Source: Chlamydiota bacterium (lineage in GTDB: Bacteria; Chlamydiota; Chlamydiia; Chlamydiales; Rhabdochlamydiaceae). Taken from it: a stretch of DNA of 6,028 nt. Both the position numbers and the translations under genes were made by a program. Below the pieces are notes generated by a model. The model made no database searches. It worked only from the letters and a program-made list of their open reading frames with translations, and had not been told where the DNA came from. The stretch is taken from NCBI GenBank assembly GCA_023265495.1, contig JAHFTP010000110.1:1-6028 (forward strand), in the 5' to 3' direction. Position 1 is the first letter of the stretch. Every line of letters starts with the position of its first letter. Of the stretch, positions 1 to 5,971 are shown in pieces.

Positions 1-2
1 CA

Positions 3-1937
3 AAAAAAGCAGGATTTTTTGCCAATTTAGAAAATCCCCTCTTACAACATAGGCAAAGAAATGCCCTATATCATCACCTCGACGGAGAGATCAAAGCACA
101 AGTACCAGCCCCTCCCTACTATGGTTTTGGCATCTCTCATCTCTATGAAACCTTCGGCTCCCTTCCCAAAGATAGGGGAACGGAATTCACCCTTTACGGA
201 CCCAATATAAAAAGAGCCTCTGTTCTCATCACCTTTGAGGGAAGGGTAACGAGAAGAATAGAAATGCATAGAGAAATAGGCACTCCGCATTGGAAAGCAT
301 GGGGGGAAGGGGTCAGCTCAGGAGCCACCTACGTCTATGAAATTGTGGATCAACACGATACTGCCACTAGAAAAATTGACCCATTTGCTAGAGAACACGT
401 ACCCTGCCATGTAGATTATTTTCACTATGAATCTGTTGTGAGGGACATGAAACACTTCCCTTGGACGGATGGAGCCTGGATGGAGGGAAGAAAACATAGT
501 ATAGGAAGAAGCCTTCCCATGAACATTTATGAGGTGCATTTAGGCAGTTGGAGAAAGAGAGACTCTAGACACATGAACTATCGAGGAATAGCCCATGAGC
601 TCCTAGACCACTGCAGAAGGATGGGTTTTTCTCATGTGGAGCTCATGGGTATATTAGAACATCCCAATGAAGGCTCATTAGGGTATCAGCCGCTCACTCC
701 CATGTCTATTAATACACGTATGGGATCCATCTATGATTTCCAATACTTAGTCGATACTCTCCATGCCAATGGGATCGGAGTACTTGTAGACTTTGTCCCG
801 GGACATTTTGTCAAAGACCACTTTGGCCTCTGCTCTTTTGGAGGACGGATTTTTGAAAGGGAGGATAGGAGCGAATCCTATGGAGCCTTTAGGTATGACT
901 ATAGTAACCCCTTTGTTCGCCACTACCTCATCAGCTGCGCCCATTATTTAGCTAAGGTCCTGCACATAGATGGCCTCAGAGTCGACGCAGTCGATCCCAC
1001 ACTCGAACTCTCCTCGGGCTATAACCACGATGCCGCCCTATTTTTTAGGGATCTAAATGCTAAAATCCATAGAGATTTCCCTGATGTTTTTACCATTGCA
1101 GAGTCATCAGATGTTCCACAAGCCTCAGCTTCTACATCTGTAGAAGGAATGGGGTTTAGTGCAAAATGGGCCATGGGTCCCGTCTATGATCTTCTCCATT
1201 ATTTTATCGAAGATCCGATCCATCGCAAACACCATCATGATCGTCTGCTGAGGGCCCTGTCAGGAGACAGAGGAGAACATGTTGTTCTAGCCCTCTCTCA
1301 TGATCAAGTCAAAGCAGGCACCGGCAGCTTATTTGCTAAGATGCCGGGCGATGAGTGGAGAAAATTTGCCAACCTCCGTTTATTCTACAGTCTCATCTAT
1401 ATGATGCCCGGAAGGAAATCGATGTTTATGGGAGATGAAATCGCCCAATCGGCCGAATGGGAACACTTGCTGCAACGCTCTCTAAGAGGAGAGTCCCACA
1501 TAACGGGAGTGCAATGGAATGAACTCGGCGATGAGCGAAGAAGGAAAATGCAAGACACTGTTTCCGCCCTATCCCATCTCTATAGAGAGTACCCTGTACT
1601 TTCAGAGACGGACACCCCAGGAGAAGCTAAAGTTTTTCACGAAAATAGAGACAACTCGATCCTCGCTTTCCATCGAGGAAACCTTGCCTGCATTTTCAAT
1701 AATACCCCACACTTCTATACAGAATATACGTTTTACTTCCCTAAAGCAGAGGGAATGGACGACAGATCGAGAGTCTCTTCCATGCGGGAAATTTTCAATG
1801 GCGACCATGGAAAGTTTGGAGGCTCCGGCAAAACCAATCCCCATGTTCGGTTGCTCAAAGATCCTTCCGGAGCCACTACAGGCTTTAGCATACAAGTCCC
1901 CCCCCTCGCAGCTGTCGTCTTAGAAGAATCCTTCTAA
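3..1937 (+). CDS. glgB: Glycogen branching enzyme paralogue A (GH13, CBM48), 5'-truncated by the window edge
   Basis: Transfers alpha-1,4 glucan segments to alpha-1,6 branch points in glycogen-type polymers. The frame is open from base 3 with no upstream ATG, GTG or TTG, so 644 codons are visible and the true start is outside. The ATG at 264 lies inside the CBM48 domain (YETFGSLP at 144-167, FTLYGPN at 186-206) and cannot be the start. Catalytic domain from NIYEVHLGSW (525): region I VDFVPGH with Asp at 789; region II GLRVDAV with nucleophile Asp at 984; region III TIAE with acid/base Glu at 1101; region IV LSHDQ with His-Asp at 1299-1304; then MPGDEW, FANLR and MFMGDEIAQ as in classical GlgB. 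A C-terminal beta domain ends in PPLAAVVLEESF. Oddities: GYQP is followed by LTPMSIN instead of the usual TG-(Y/F)-AP loop, and SHDQV replaces SHDEV. The first 34 visible residues match the last N-terminal repeat of paralogue B. Family assignment is firm; the preferred substrate is unknown. Confidence 0.93.
   Translation, partial: KKAGFFANLENPLLQHRQRNALYHHLDGEIKAQVPAPPYYGFGISHLYETFGSLPKDRGTEFTLYGPNIKRASVLITFEGRVTRRIEMHREIGTPHWKAWGEGVSSGATYVYEIVDQHDTATRKIDPFAREHVPCHVDYFHYESVVRDMKHFPWTDGAWMEGRKHSIGRSLPMNIYEVHLGSWRKRDSRHMNYRGIAHELLDHCRRMGFSHVELMGILEHPNEGSLGYQPLTPMSINTRMGSIYDFQYLVDTLHANGIGVLVDFVPGHFVKDHFGLCSFGGRIFEREDRSESYGAFRYDYSNPFVRHYLISCAHYLAKVLHIDGLRVDAVDPTLELSSGYNHDAALFFRDLNAKIHRDFPDVFTIAESSDVPQASASTSVEGMGFSAKWAMGPVYDLLHYFIEDPIHRKHHHDRLLRALSGDRGEHVVLALSHDQVKAGTGSLFAKMPGDEWRKFANLRLFYSLIYMMPGRKSMFMGDEIAQSAEWEHLLQRSLRGESHITGVQWNELGDERRRKMQDTVSALSHLYREYPVLSETDTPGEAKVFHENRDNSILAFHRGNLACIFNNTPHFYTEYTFYFPKAEGMDDRSRVSSMREIFNGDHGKFGGSGKTNPHVRLLKDPSGATTGFSIQVPPLAAVVLEESF
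6..104 (+). repeat. Last copy of the N-terminal helical repeat in paralogue A
   Basis: Visible residues 2-34 of the truncated enzyme align without gaps to residues 278-310 of the downstream enzyme. I count 8 identities in 33, plus conserved hydrophobic positions (F/Y, L/F, I/L, V/I); the alignment continues to a shared FG before the CBM48 start. The first enzyme therefore probably also has a long N-terminal module lying upstream of the window. Eight identities is modest, but colinearity up to the domain border supports homology. Confidence 0.6.
681..713 (+). other. Substituted substrate-binding loop after GYQP in paralogue A
   Basis: In branching enzymes the GYQP motif is normally followed by TG-x-(Y/F)-AP, and paralogue B has GYQPTGFFAP at this place. 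Here the residues are GYQPLTPMSIN. The Tyr corresponding to E. coli GlgB Tyr300 is kept, so the residue important for activity remains while the adjoining loop is rebuilt. The reading frame is intact on both sides, with RMGS and DFQYLVDTLH resuming family-like sequence, so this is not a frameshift. Confidence 0.75.
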
Positions 1938-2015
1938 ACTAACGATACACCCACTATTAGCAACTTATTATCTCCTATCTATATACTAATAATTTATCTT
2001 GTCATAATTAAATTT

Positions 2016-2044
2016 TTTACTTTTATAATTGTAATAAGTATAAT
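2016..2044 (+). promoter_or_regulatory. Candidate distal sigma70-type promoter for paralogue B
   Basis: TTTACT at 2016-2021, a 17-base spacer, then a perfect TATAAT at 2039-2044 would start transcription near 2051, about 100 bases before the ATG at 2154. Another TATAAT at 2024-2029 has a TTGTCA at 1999-2004, but with a 19-base spacer. In DNA of about 18% GC such boxes arise by chance, so this is weaker than the proximal candidate at 2083-2111. Confidence 0.35.
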
Positions 2045-2082
2045 TTTATTCATTAAATTAATATTAAATTTAATTTCAAACT

Positions 2083-2111
2083 TTGCAATAAAACAAACAA
2101 CTAATTACAAT
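2083..2111 (+). promoter_or_regulatory. Likely proximal sigma70-type promoter for paralogue B
   Basis: TTGCAA at 2083-2088, a 17-base spacer and TACAAT at 2106-2111 predict a start near 2118 and a leader of about 36 bases. The -10 box, the following ATATT and the distance to the start codon (42 bases) closely match the promoter ahead of the gene at 5972 (TACAAT, ATATT, 44 bases). That shared layout makes this the preferred promoter. The ribosome site is poor: only GGGA at 2145-2148, five bases before the ATG. Confidence 0.55.
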
Positions 2112-2153
2112 ATTGTTAAATACTTTAATAATGTAATTAAAAATGGGAAAACT

Positions 2154-5072
2154 ATGACAAAACTAATTAGTACAACACATGCACCTGTCGCATACATATA
2201 TAATGCGTTTGAAAATACGCCTACGACAAAAACGTTAAATACACTTTCCTTTTTCCGAGGAACAGAGTCTACAAGAAGGCTGAATGCTTGCATTATTGAC
2301 ACTGCAGGAAAGATCCATGGCGTTGAAGAAGTGGACACAACAGCGCGGAGTACCCTTGGGCCCGTAAGAGAAGCCCCTACGGTGTTAGAACAACTTAAGC
2401 TAGACATCGCAGTGCTAAGAGAGTTAACCATTCTACTTAATCGAGAAGATGTGTCAAACGAAGACTTTCTGACTATTTTCTCTACTCTATCTCCAAGGTT
2501 ACAAGAAGTGGTGAAGTATTGGCTCTGGCATGACCATGGAAGCCCCAGCTCATTTACCTATGCGGATGATACGCTGCAAGCCGACAGCAAAATAGTAGGA
2601 GAGATCACAGCTCCTTATTTTTCTTTAACAGGCAGAAACATCTTAGAGCAAATACAAAATTCTTTGCAGGAAAAAGTAGATTTACTAGAAGCAACGCAAA
2701 CAGTGCAGACCCTTCAAACGCTGCGAGATCTTCTTGCCAACCCGGACGCAAACAACGACGCACTACGCAGAGTGCTCCTTCAGCTCCCGGAGAGAGCACA
2801 ATGGGCCCTCCACGGAGAAGTCTATCGCCTCTCTCCCTCTACGAGCAAGACAGGAGAGCATTGGGGACAAAGAGCGCTTGAAGGTAACGTCAAACTCCTT
2901 TCTACTCTTAGTATTATAGATGCGCAGCTAGCGACCGCTGCAAGAACATTAGAAGAACAAAGTCAAACGCAACAACGAAGAGAAATAGCCCACTATCTAG
3001 CGCTCTTTGACGGCGACTTACTTACTTACCATCAGCTCAAAGAAATTTATAAGAGTTTTACTCCAGAGATGCAGGCAGCTATCCCCTCTGACAAAAAACC
3101 AGCTTTTGGCAAAGGCGTGCGCTCTGATTTATATAAAACACTCGGATCCCATCCTATTTTTGATGAAAGGGGAGCCTGCACCGGTACCACATTTAGCATC
3201 TACGCCCCCAATGCTAAATCGGTAGAGGTAAGCATACGATTTAATGGAGGGGACCTCAGAATGATCCCTATGGAGAGAAAAAAGGGAGGAGTTTTTGAAA
3301 TAACAACTCCTGACAAGGTCGGCACCTATTATCAATACCTCATTACAACAGCTAGTGGAGCCATCCACAGAAAAGCAGATCCCTACGCGCACAACCATCA
3401 ACCGATTATCAAAGGCCACCCCGTAGATAACGCCCTAGAGCACGATTCCGTAGTTGTAGACACAAGCTATACTTGGGGAGATGACGCGCACGTAGAAGCC
3501 CGCAGAACATATGCAGACCTGCCAAAGCCTGTAAACATCTATGAAGTCCATGCCGCCAGTTGGAAAAAGGAGTTCGGACACCTTCTTTCCTGGTCCCAGT
3601 TAGGAGAAAAACTTGCCACGTATTGCAAAGATATGAACTATACCCACGTTGAGCTATTTGGTATCTTGGACCATCCCAATGAAAACTCATGGGGATACCA
3701 ACCGACGGGATTCTTTGCACCCAATTATAGACTTGGCAGTATAAAAGAATTTAAACAAATGATAGACACCCTCCACCAAAGTGGCATAAATGTCATTATC
3801 GACTGGGTACCCGGTCATATGGCAACCGACAATTTCGGTCTTCTTTCCATGGATGGAACCCCTTTATATGAAGGAGAATTTGATGCTCCCTGGGGCGTAT
3901 TTAAATTTAACTACCAAGAAGTAGCCGTCAGAAATTTTCTTTACTCCAGTGCCAGATATTGGCTAGAGGAGATGCACATCGACGGGCTGCGTGTTGATGC
4001 CGTAAATAACATGATGCACAGATCGGATGGAACCATCATCCCTGATGCTAAAACATTTCTACGTGACTTCAATCAGCTGATCCGAGATAAACATCCCGGC
4101 GTTATCACTATAGCAGAAGACAGCTCAATCATGTCAGGAAAGACGGCCCCTACAACAGAGAAAACTTTTGTTAGAAAGGCGGATCCTACTAGGCTAGGAA
4201 GAGGGCTTGGCTTTACCTATGCTCAAGATTTAGGATGGATGCAGTCTGAACTGGCACGCTGGCACAGAAGAGCTCCTCCGGAGAGACACCCTAGCGATTG
4301 CAGAAATGCCCTCAATCTCGTTGACCCTCTAGAAAGATTGGTACGTCCTCTATCGCATGATGAAACTTCTGCAGGAAAGGGATCTTTACTCTCTTCAGCT
4401 CACGGAGAACAATTCCAAAAATATGCCCAAGTGCGAAGGCTTCACTGTAATATGATGTTTTCACCGGGTGCTAAACTCAACTGCATGGGAAATGAACTTG
4501 CTCAAGATGAAGAATGGGCAGGAAGATTTAAAGATTCGGTTGGTGCCACACACAAAGACACGCCACAAGATCCTACAAAAGAAGCAGTAGACTGGAGGGG
4601 ACTGGAGTGGCAAACACCTGAAGGGGAGCCCTCACACGCTAGAACCCAGCTCTTTGTGCAAGAATTAAACCAATTTTACATCGAGCACAGAGCTCTGTGG
4701 GAGAGAGATAAAGGAGCTGATGTCAAGTGGATTGATGCTAGCGACACAGCAAATAACGTCCTCAGCTGGCACAGAAGAAGCACCTTTGGTGACGGGGAAA
4801 GCCTCGTCTGCATAGAAAATAACAGTTCCTCCTATTTTGCAAACTATGAGATCCGATTCCCTGATGCCTCTTATGATCCCGAATGTGAAAAGATTCGAAA
4901 TCGCTTAAGTAGACTCGAAGAGGTGTTTACAAGCGACGATAGAAGATATGGAGGCGGGGGAGTCAGAAACGAATCGATCGAGTTAATGAGAGAAGGAGAT
5001 AAAATTGTCGGCTTCAAAGTAAGACTCGCTCCTTACTCGAGCATCGTGTTAAAAGAGCATTTTGCCGTATAA
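2154..5072 (+). CDS. glgB: Long glycogen branching enzyme paralogue B with N-terminal helical repeat module
   Basis: A complete 972-residue protein, well beyond the roughly 630-750 usual for GlgB. Domain order: about 1-320 non-family N-terminal module; about 325-435 CBM48 (LYKTLGSHP, FSIYAPNAKSVEVSIRFNGG); about 460-840 GH13 catalytic barrel from NIYEVHAASW; about 865-970 C-terminal beta domain. Branching-enzyme residues are all present: GYQPTGFFAP (Tyr515), DWVPGH (Asp550, His555), GLRVDAV (Arg613, nucleophile Asp615), TIAE (acid/base Glu655) and LSHDE (His735, Asp736). It should form alpha-1,6 branches in glycogen. The start at 2154 is the first ATG after stops and sits behind a promoter-like region. 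The N-terminus (about 1-45) is polar, rich in Thr, Ser and Asn, with no hydrophobic signal peptide or membrane segment. Compared with E. coli GlgB and paralogue A it has about 13-14 extra residues between Glu655 and His735, and it lacks the usual YKW and MPGD-W-KFANLR residues there. It may use a nonstandard glucan, but an active enzyme is the best reading. Confidence 0.94.
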   Translation: MTKLISTTHAPVAYIYNAFENTPTTKTLNTLSFFRGTESTRRLNACIIDTAGKIHGVEEVDTTARSTLGPVREAPTVLEQLKLDIAVLRELTILLNREDVSNEDFLTIFSTLSPRLQEVVKYWLWHDHGSPSSFTYADDTLQADSKIVGEITAPYFSLTGRNILEQIQNSLQEKVDLLEATQTVQTLQTLRDLLANPDANNDALRRVLLQLPERAQWALHGEVYRLSPSTSKTGEHWGQRALEGNVKLLSTLSIIDAQLATAARTLEEQSQTQQRREIAHYLALFDGDLLTYHQLKEIYKSFTPEMQAAIPSDKKPAFGKGVRSDLYKTLGSHPIFDERGACTGTTFSIYAPNAKSVEVSIRFNGGDLRMIPMERKKGGVFEITTPDKVGTYYQYLITTASGAIHRKADPYAHNHQPIIKGHPVDNALEHDSVVVDTSYTWGDDAHVEARRTYADLPKPVNIYEVHAASWKKEFGHLLSWSQLGEKLATYCKDMNYTHVELFGILDHPNENSWGYQPTGFFAPNYRLGSIKEFKQMIDTLHQSGINVIIDWVPGHMATDNFGLLSMDGTPLYEGEFDAPWGVFKFNYQEVAVRNFLYSSARYWLEEMHIDGLRVDAVNNMMHRSDGTIIPDAKTFLRDFNQLIRDKHPGVITIAEDSSIMSGKTAPTTEKTFVRKADPTRLGRGLGFTYAQDLGWMQSELARWHRRAPPERHPSDCRNALNLVDPLERLVRPLSHDETSAGKGSLLSSAHGEQFQKYAQVRRLHCNMMFSPGAKLNCMGNELAQDEEWAGRFKDSVGATHKDTPQDPTKEAVDWRGLEWQTPEGEPSHARTQLFVQELNQFYIEHRALWERDKGADVKWIDASDTANNVLSWHRRSTFGDGESLVCIENNSSSYFANYEIRFPDASYDPECEKIRNRLSRLEEVFTSDDRRYGGGGVRNESIELMREGDKIVGFKVRLAPYSSIVLKEHFAV
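2415..3083 (+). repeat. Three-copy protein repeat of about 95 residues ahead of the CBM48 domain
   Basis: Residues 88-120 (2415-2513), 187-219 (2712-2810) and 278-310 (2985-3083) align without gaps over 33 positions, with unit spacings of 99 and 91 residues. Shared pattern: L/I at 1, L or Y at 4, L at 7, L/F at 8, F/L at 18, I/V at 21, F/L/Y at 22, L/F at 25, Gln at 30 in all three, V/L/I at 33. Examples are FLTIFSTLSPRLQEVV and LKEIYKSFTPEMQAAI. Copies 1 and 2 are each followed by a G-x-R/N-x-x-L-E-like segment (GRNILE at 160, GQRALE at 238) and then a likely helix. The DNA of the copies is no longer similar, so the repeat is old. I do not recognise the fold; a helical protein-protein or targeting module is a guess. 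Confidence 0.6.
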
Positions 5073-5087
5073 CACAGCCCTTTCTCT

Positions 5088-5129
5088 AAAAAAGGAAACA
5101 GGGGAAAATAGGCACCCTCCGTTTTTTTT
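5088..5129 (+). terminator. Probable intrinsic terminator after paralogue B
   Basis: Sixteen bases after the stop codon, A6 (5088-5093), GG (5094-5095) and AGGG (5100-5103) can pair with CCCT (5115-5118), CC (5119-5120) and the T8 run (5122-5129). The imperfect stem has an 11-base loop, a 4-base bulge on the left and a single G bulge on the right, and ends in eight T. The uninterrupted T run right after a GC-containing hairpin is the strongest part of the case; the bulge weakens it. Confidence 0.45.
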
Positions 5130-5131
5130 GA

Positions 5132-5143
5132 TGCATTTATGCA
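5132..5143. repeat. Small inverted repeat TGCAT-TT-ATGCA
   Basis: A perfect 5+5 base inverted repeat with a 2-base centre lies between the T run and the larger palindrome. On its own it could easily be chance. It is recorded because it sits immediately beside a second, much longer palindrome and may be a half of one regulatory region. Confidence 0.3.
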
Positions 5144-5149
5144 GTGGGA

Positions 5150-5175
5150 TGTTCTATGTTCGTGAACATAGGACA
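5150..5175. promoter_or_regulatory. 26-base palindrome upstream of the phosphatase gene (candidate operator or leader hairpin)
   Basis: TGTTCTATGTTC (5150-5161), a GT centre, then GAACATAGGACA (5164-5175) form a 12+12 inverted repeat with a single mismatch, which becomes a U-G wobble in RNA. It ends 26 bases before the ATG at 5202. There is no T run behind it, so it is not an obvious terminator. A two-base centre and long arms suit a dimeric DNA-binding protein. A weak promoter (TTGATG at 5128-5133, TTCTAT at 5152-5157, spacer 18) would place its -10 box within the left arm, which would fit a repressor site, but that promoter is speculative. The arms do not resemble the CIRCE/HrcA element. 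Confidence 0.5.
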
Positions 5176-5201
5176 GAAACCAAAAGCACATCAATTACAC
5201 A

Positions 5202-5798
5202 ATGGCAAATACGGCTCCTAAGATCTATTTAATCCGACATGGAGAAACCTTATGGACTCAGTCGGGACAACATACGGGACGCACGGATATCTCGTTAACA
5301 GAGGAAGGAGAAAAGCAGGCTAAACAACTAGGCCACCTCCTTAAAAACATCCATTTTCAGGCTACCTTCACAAGCCCGCTTAAAAGAGCCAAAGAAACAT
5401 GTATTTTAGCAGGCCTATACTCTCAAACATCTGTAGATGAAAACCTTGTGGAATTTGACTATGGAGCCTATGAAGGGAAAACCTCCAAGGAAATCAAACA
5501 AATCGATCCCCATTGGTCTTTATTTCTCCATGGAGCCCCCAAAGGAGAATCTCTAGCCGACGTAGGAGAGAGAGCCAATCGATTCCTCGGTAAAGTACGT
5601 CGTTTCTCCGGGCCCATCGCGGTCTTCTCTCACGGGCACTTCCTTAGAGTCCTCTGTGCCCGCTATTTGGACCTAGCCCCCAGCTATGGCAAGTTTTTTG
5701 TCCTCTCCCCAGCCTCCCTGTCTATTCTTGGAATAGAACATAATAAACCGGCCATACTCGAATGGAATAACACAAGTCATTTACCATTAAACAATTAA
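5202..5798 (+). CDS. Histidine phosphatase (phosphoglycerate mutase superfamily), SHB17-like
   Basis: A complete 198-residue cytosolic protein of the usual length for single-domain members. The phospho-acceptor motif LIRHGET is at 10-16 (Arg12, His13). TSPLKRAKET at 57-66 provides the phosphate-binding Arg62, LVEFDYGAYEG holds the acid Glu84, and FSHGHFLR holds the second catalytic His144. The segment W-TQSGQHTGRTD--LTEEGE (18-37) is the signature I associate with the branch containing yeast sedoheptulose-1,7-bisphosphatase SHB17 (WS-SGQ-TGLTDLPLT) and related sugar-phosphate phosphatases, rather than glycolytic GpmA. A phosphatase acting on a small sugar phosphate is the best reading; the substrate cannot be told from sequence. 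The ATG is the only start after an in-frame TAG at 5169, and it has no Shine-Dalgarno sequence. It lies 129 bases after the branching enzyme, behind a probable terminator and a palindrome, so it may be its own unit or receive readthrough. Confidence 0.9.
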   Translation: MANTAPKIYLIRHGETLWTQSGQHTGRTDISLTEEGEKQAKQLGHLLKNIHFQATFTSPLKRAKETCILAGLYSQTSVDENLVEFDYGAYEGKTSKEIKQIDPHWSLFLHGAPKGESLADVGERANRFLGKVRRFSGPIAVFSHGHFLRVLCARYLDLAPSYGKFFVLSPASLSILGIEHNKPAILEWNNTSHLPLNN

Positions 5799-5823
5799 AG
5801 TCGCTCATTTTTATATAGATAAT

Positions 5824-5840
5824 TAAGCTAAAATAGCTTA
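5824..5840 (+). terminator. Hairpin TAAGCTA-AAA-TAGCTTA after the phosphatase gene
   Basis: A perfect 7+7 base inverted repeat with a 3-base loop starts 25 bases after the phosphatase stop codon. It is AT-rich and is followed by CAATTGTCAT rather than a T run, so it is a poor intrinsic terminator. It may only help stabilise the 3' end, or be chance in AT-rich DNA. Confidence 0.25.
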
Positions 5841-5898
5841 CAATTGTCATCTTAAAATTAATTTAACATTCTTTATTAGAAAGACTAATTAATACAAA

Positions 5899-5927
5899 TT
5901 GACTATTAACATTAACTAAAATACAAT
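5899..5927 (+). promoter_or_regulatory. Near-consensus sigma70-type promoter for the gene at 5972
   Basis: TTGACT (5 of 6 to consensus) at 5899-5904, exactly 17 bases, then TACAAT (5 of 6) at 5922-5927 predict a start near 5934 and a leader of about 38 bases. It lies in a gap of about 18% GC and has the same -10 box, following ATATT and start-codon distance as the candidate at 2083-2111. Confidence 0.65.
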
Positions 5928-5971
5928 ATTTATTAAGATTAATAATTAATATATAAAATAAGGCTATCCTT

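Noticed and set aside
1602..1895. 97-codon minus-strand ORF
   Set aside because: It is antisense to the C-terminal domain of paralogue A, with no promoter, ribosome site or family motif; a shadow of the real gene.
1519..1923. 134-codon plus-strand ORF inside paralogue A
   Set aside because: It lies wholly within the GH13 C-terminal coding region in another frame, has no recognisable domain, and the overlapping frame carries clear GlgB motifs.
3..1937. Frameshifted or decaying pseudogene interpretation of paralogue A
   Set aside because: The frame is continuous for 644 codons and all catalytic residues are intact; the missing start is caused by the window edge.
1938..2082. Possible terminator or small RNA in the AT-rich gap after paralogue A
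   Set aside because: No GC-containing hairpin with a T run and no conserved RNA fold could be seen; only AT-rich sequence with chance TATAAT boxes.
2143..2157. Four-codon reading frame (ATG GGA AAA CTA TGA) whose stop overlaps the ATG of paralogue B
   Set aside because: It looks like a translational-coupling leader peptide, but it has no ribosome site and such short frames are expected by chance next to any start codon.
2105..2431. 108-codon minus-strand ORF across the start of paralogue B
   Set aside because: Its apparent hydrophobic stretches come from the reverse of a polar coding region and the AT-rich gap; no independent support.
3129..3720. Two minus-strand ORFs opposite the CBM48 and catalytic start of paralogue B
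   Set aside because: Both are antisense to conserved GH13 sequence and have no recognisable motifs.
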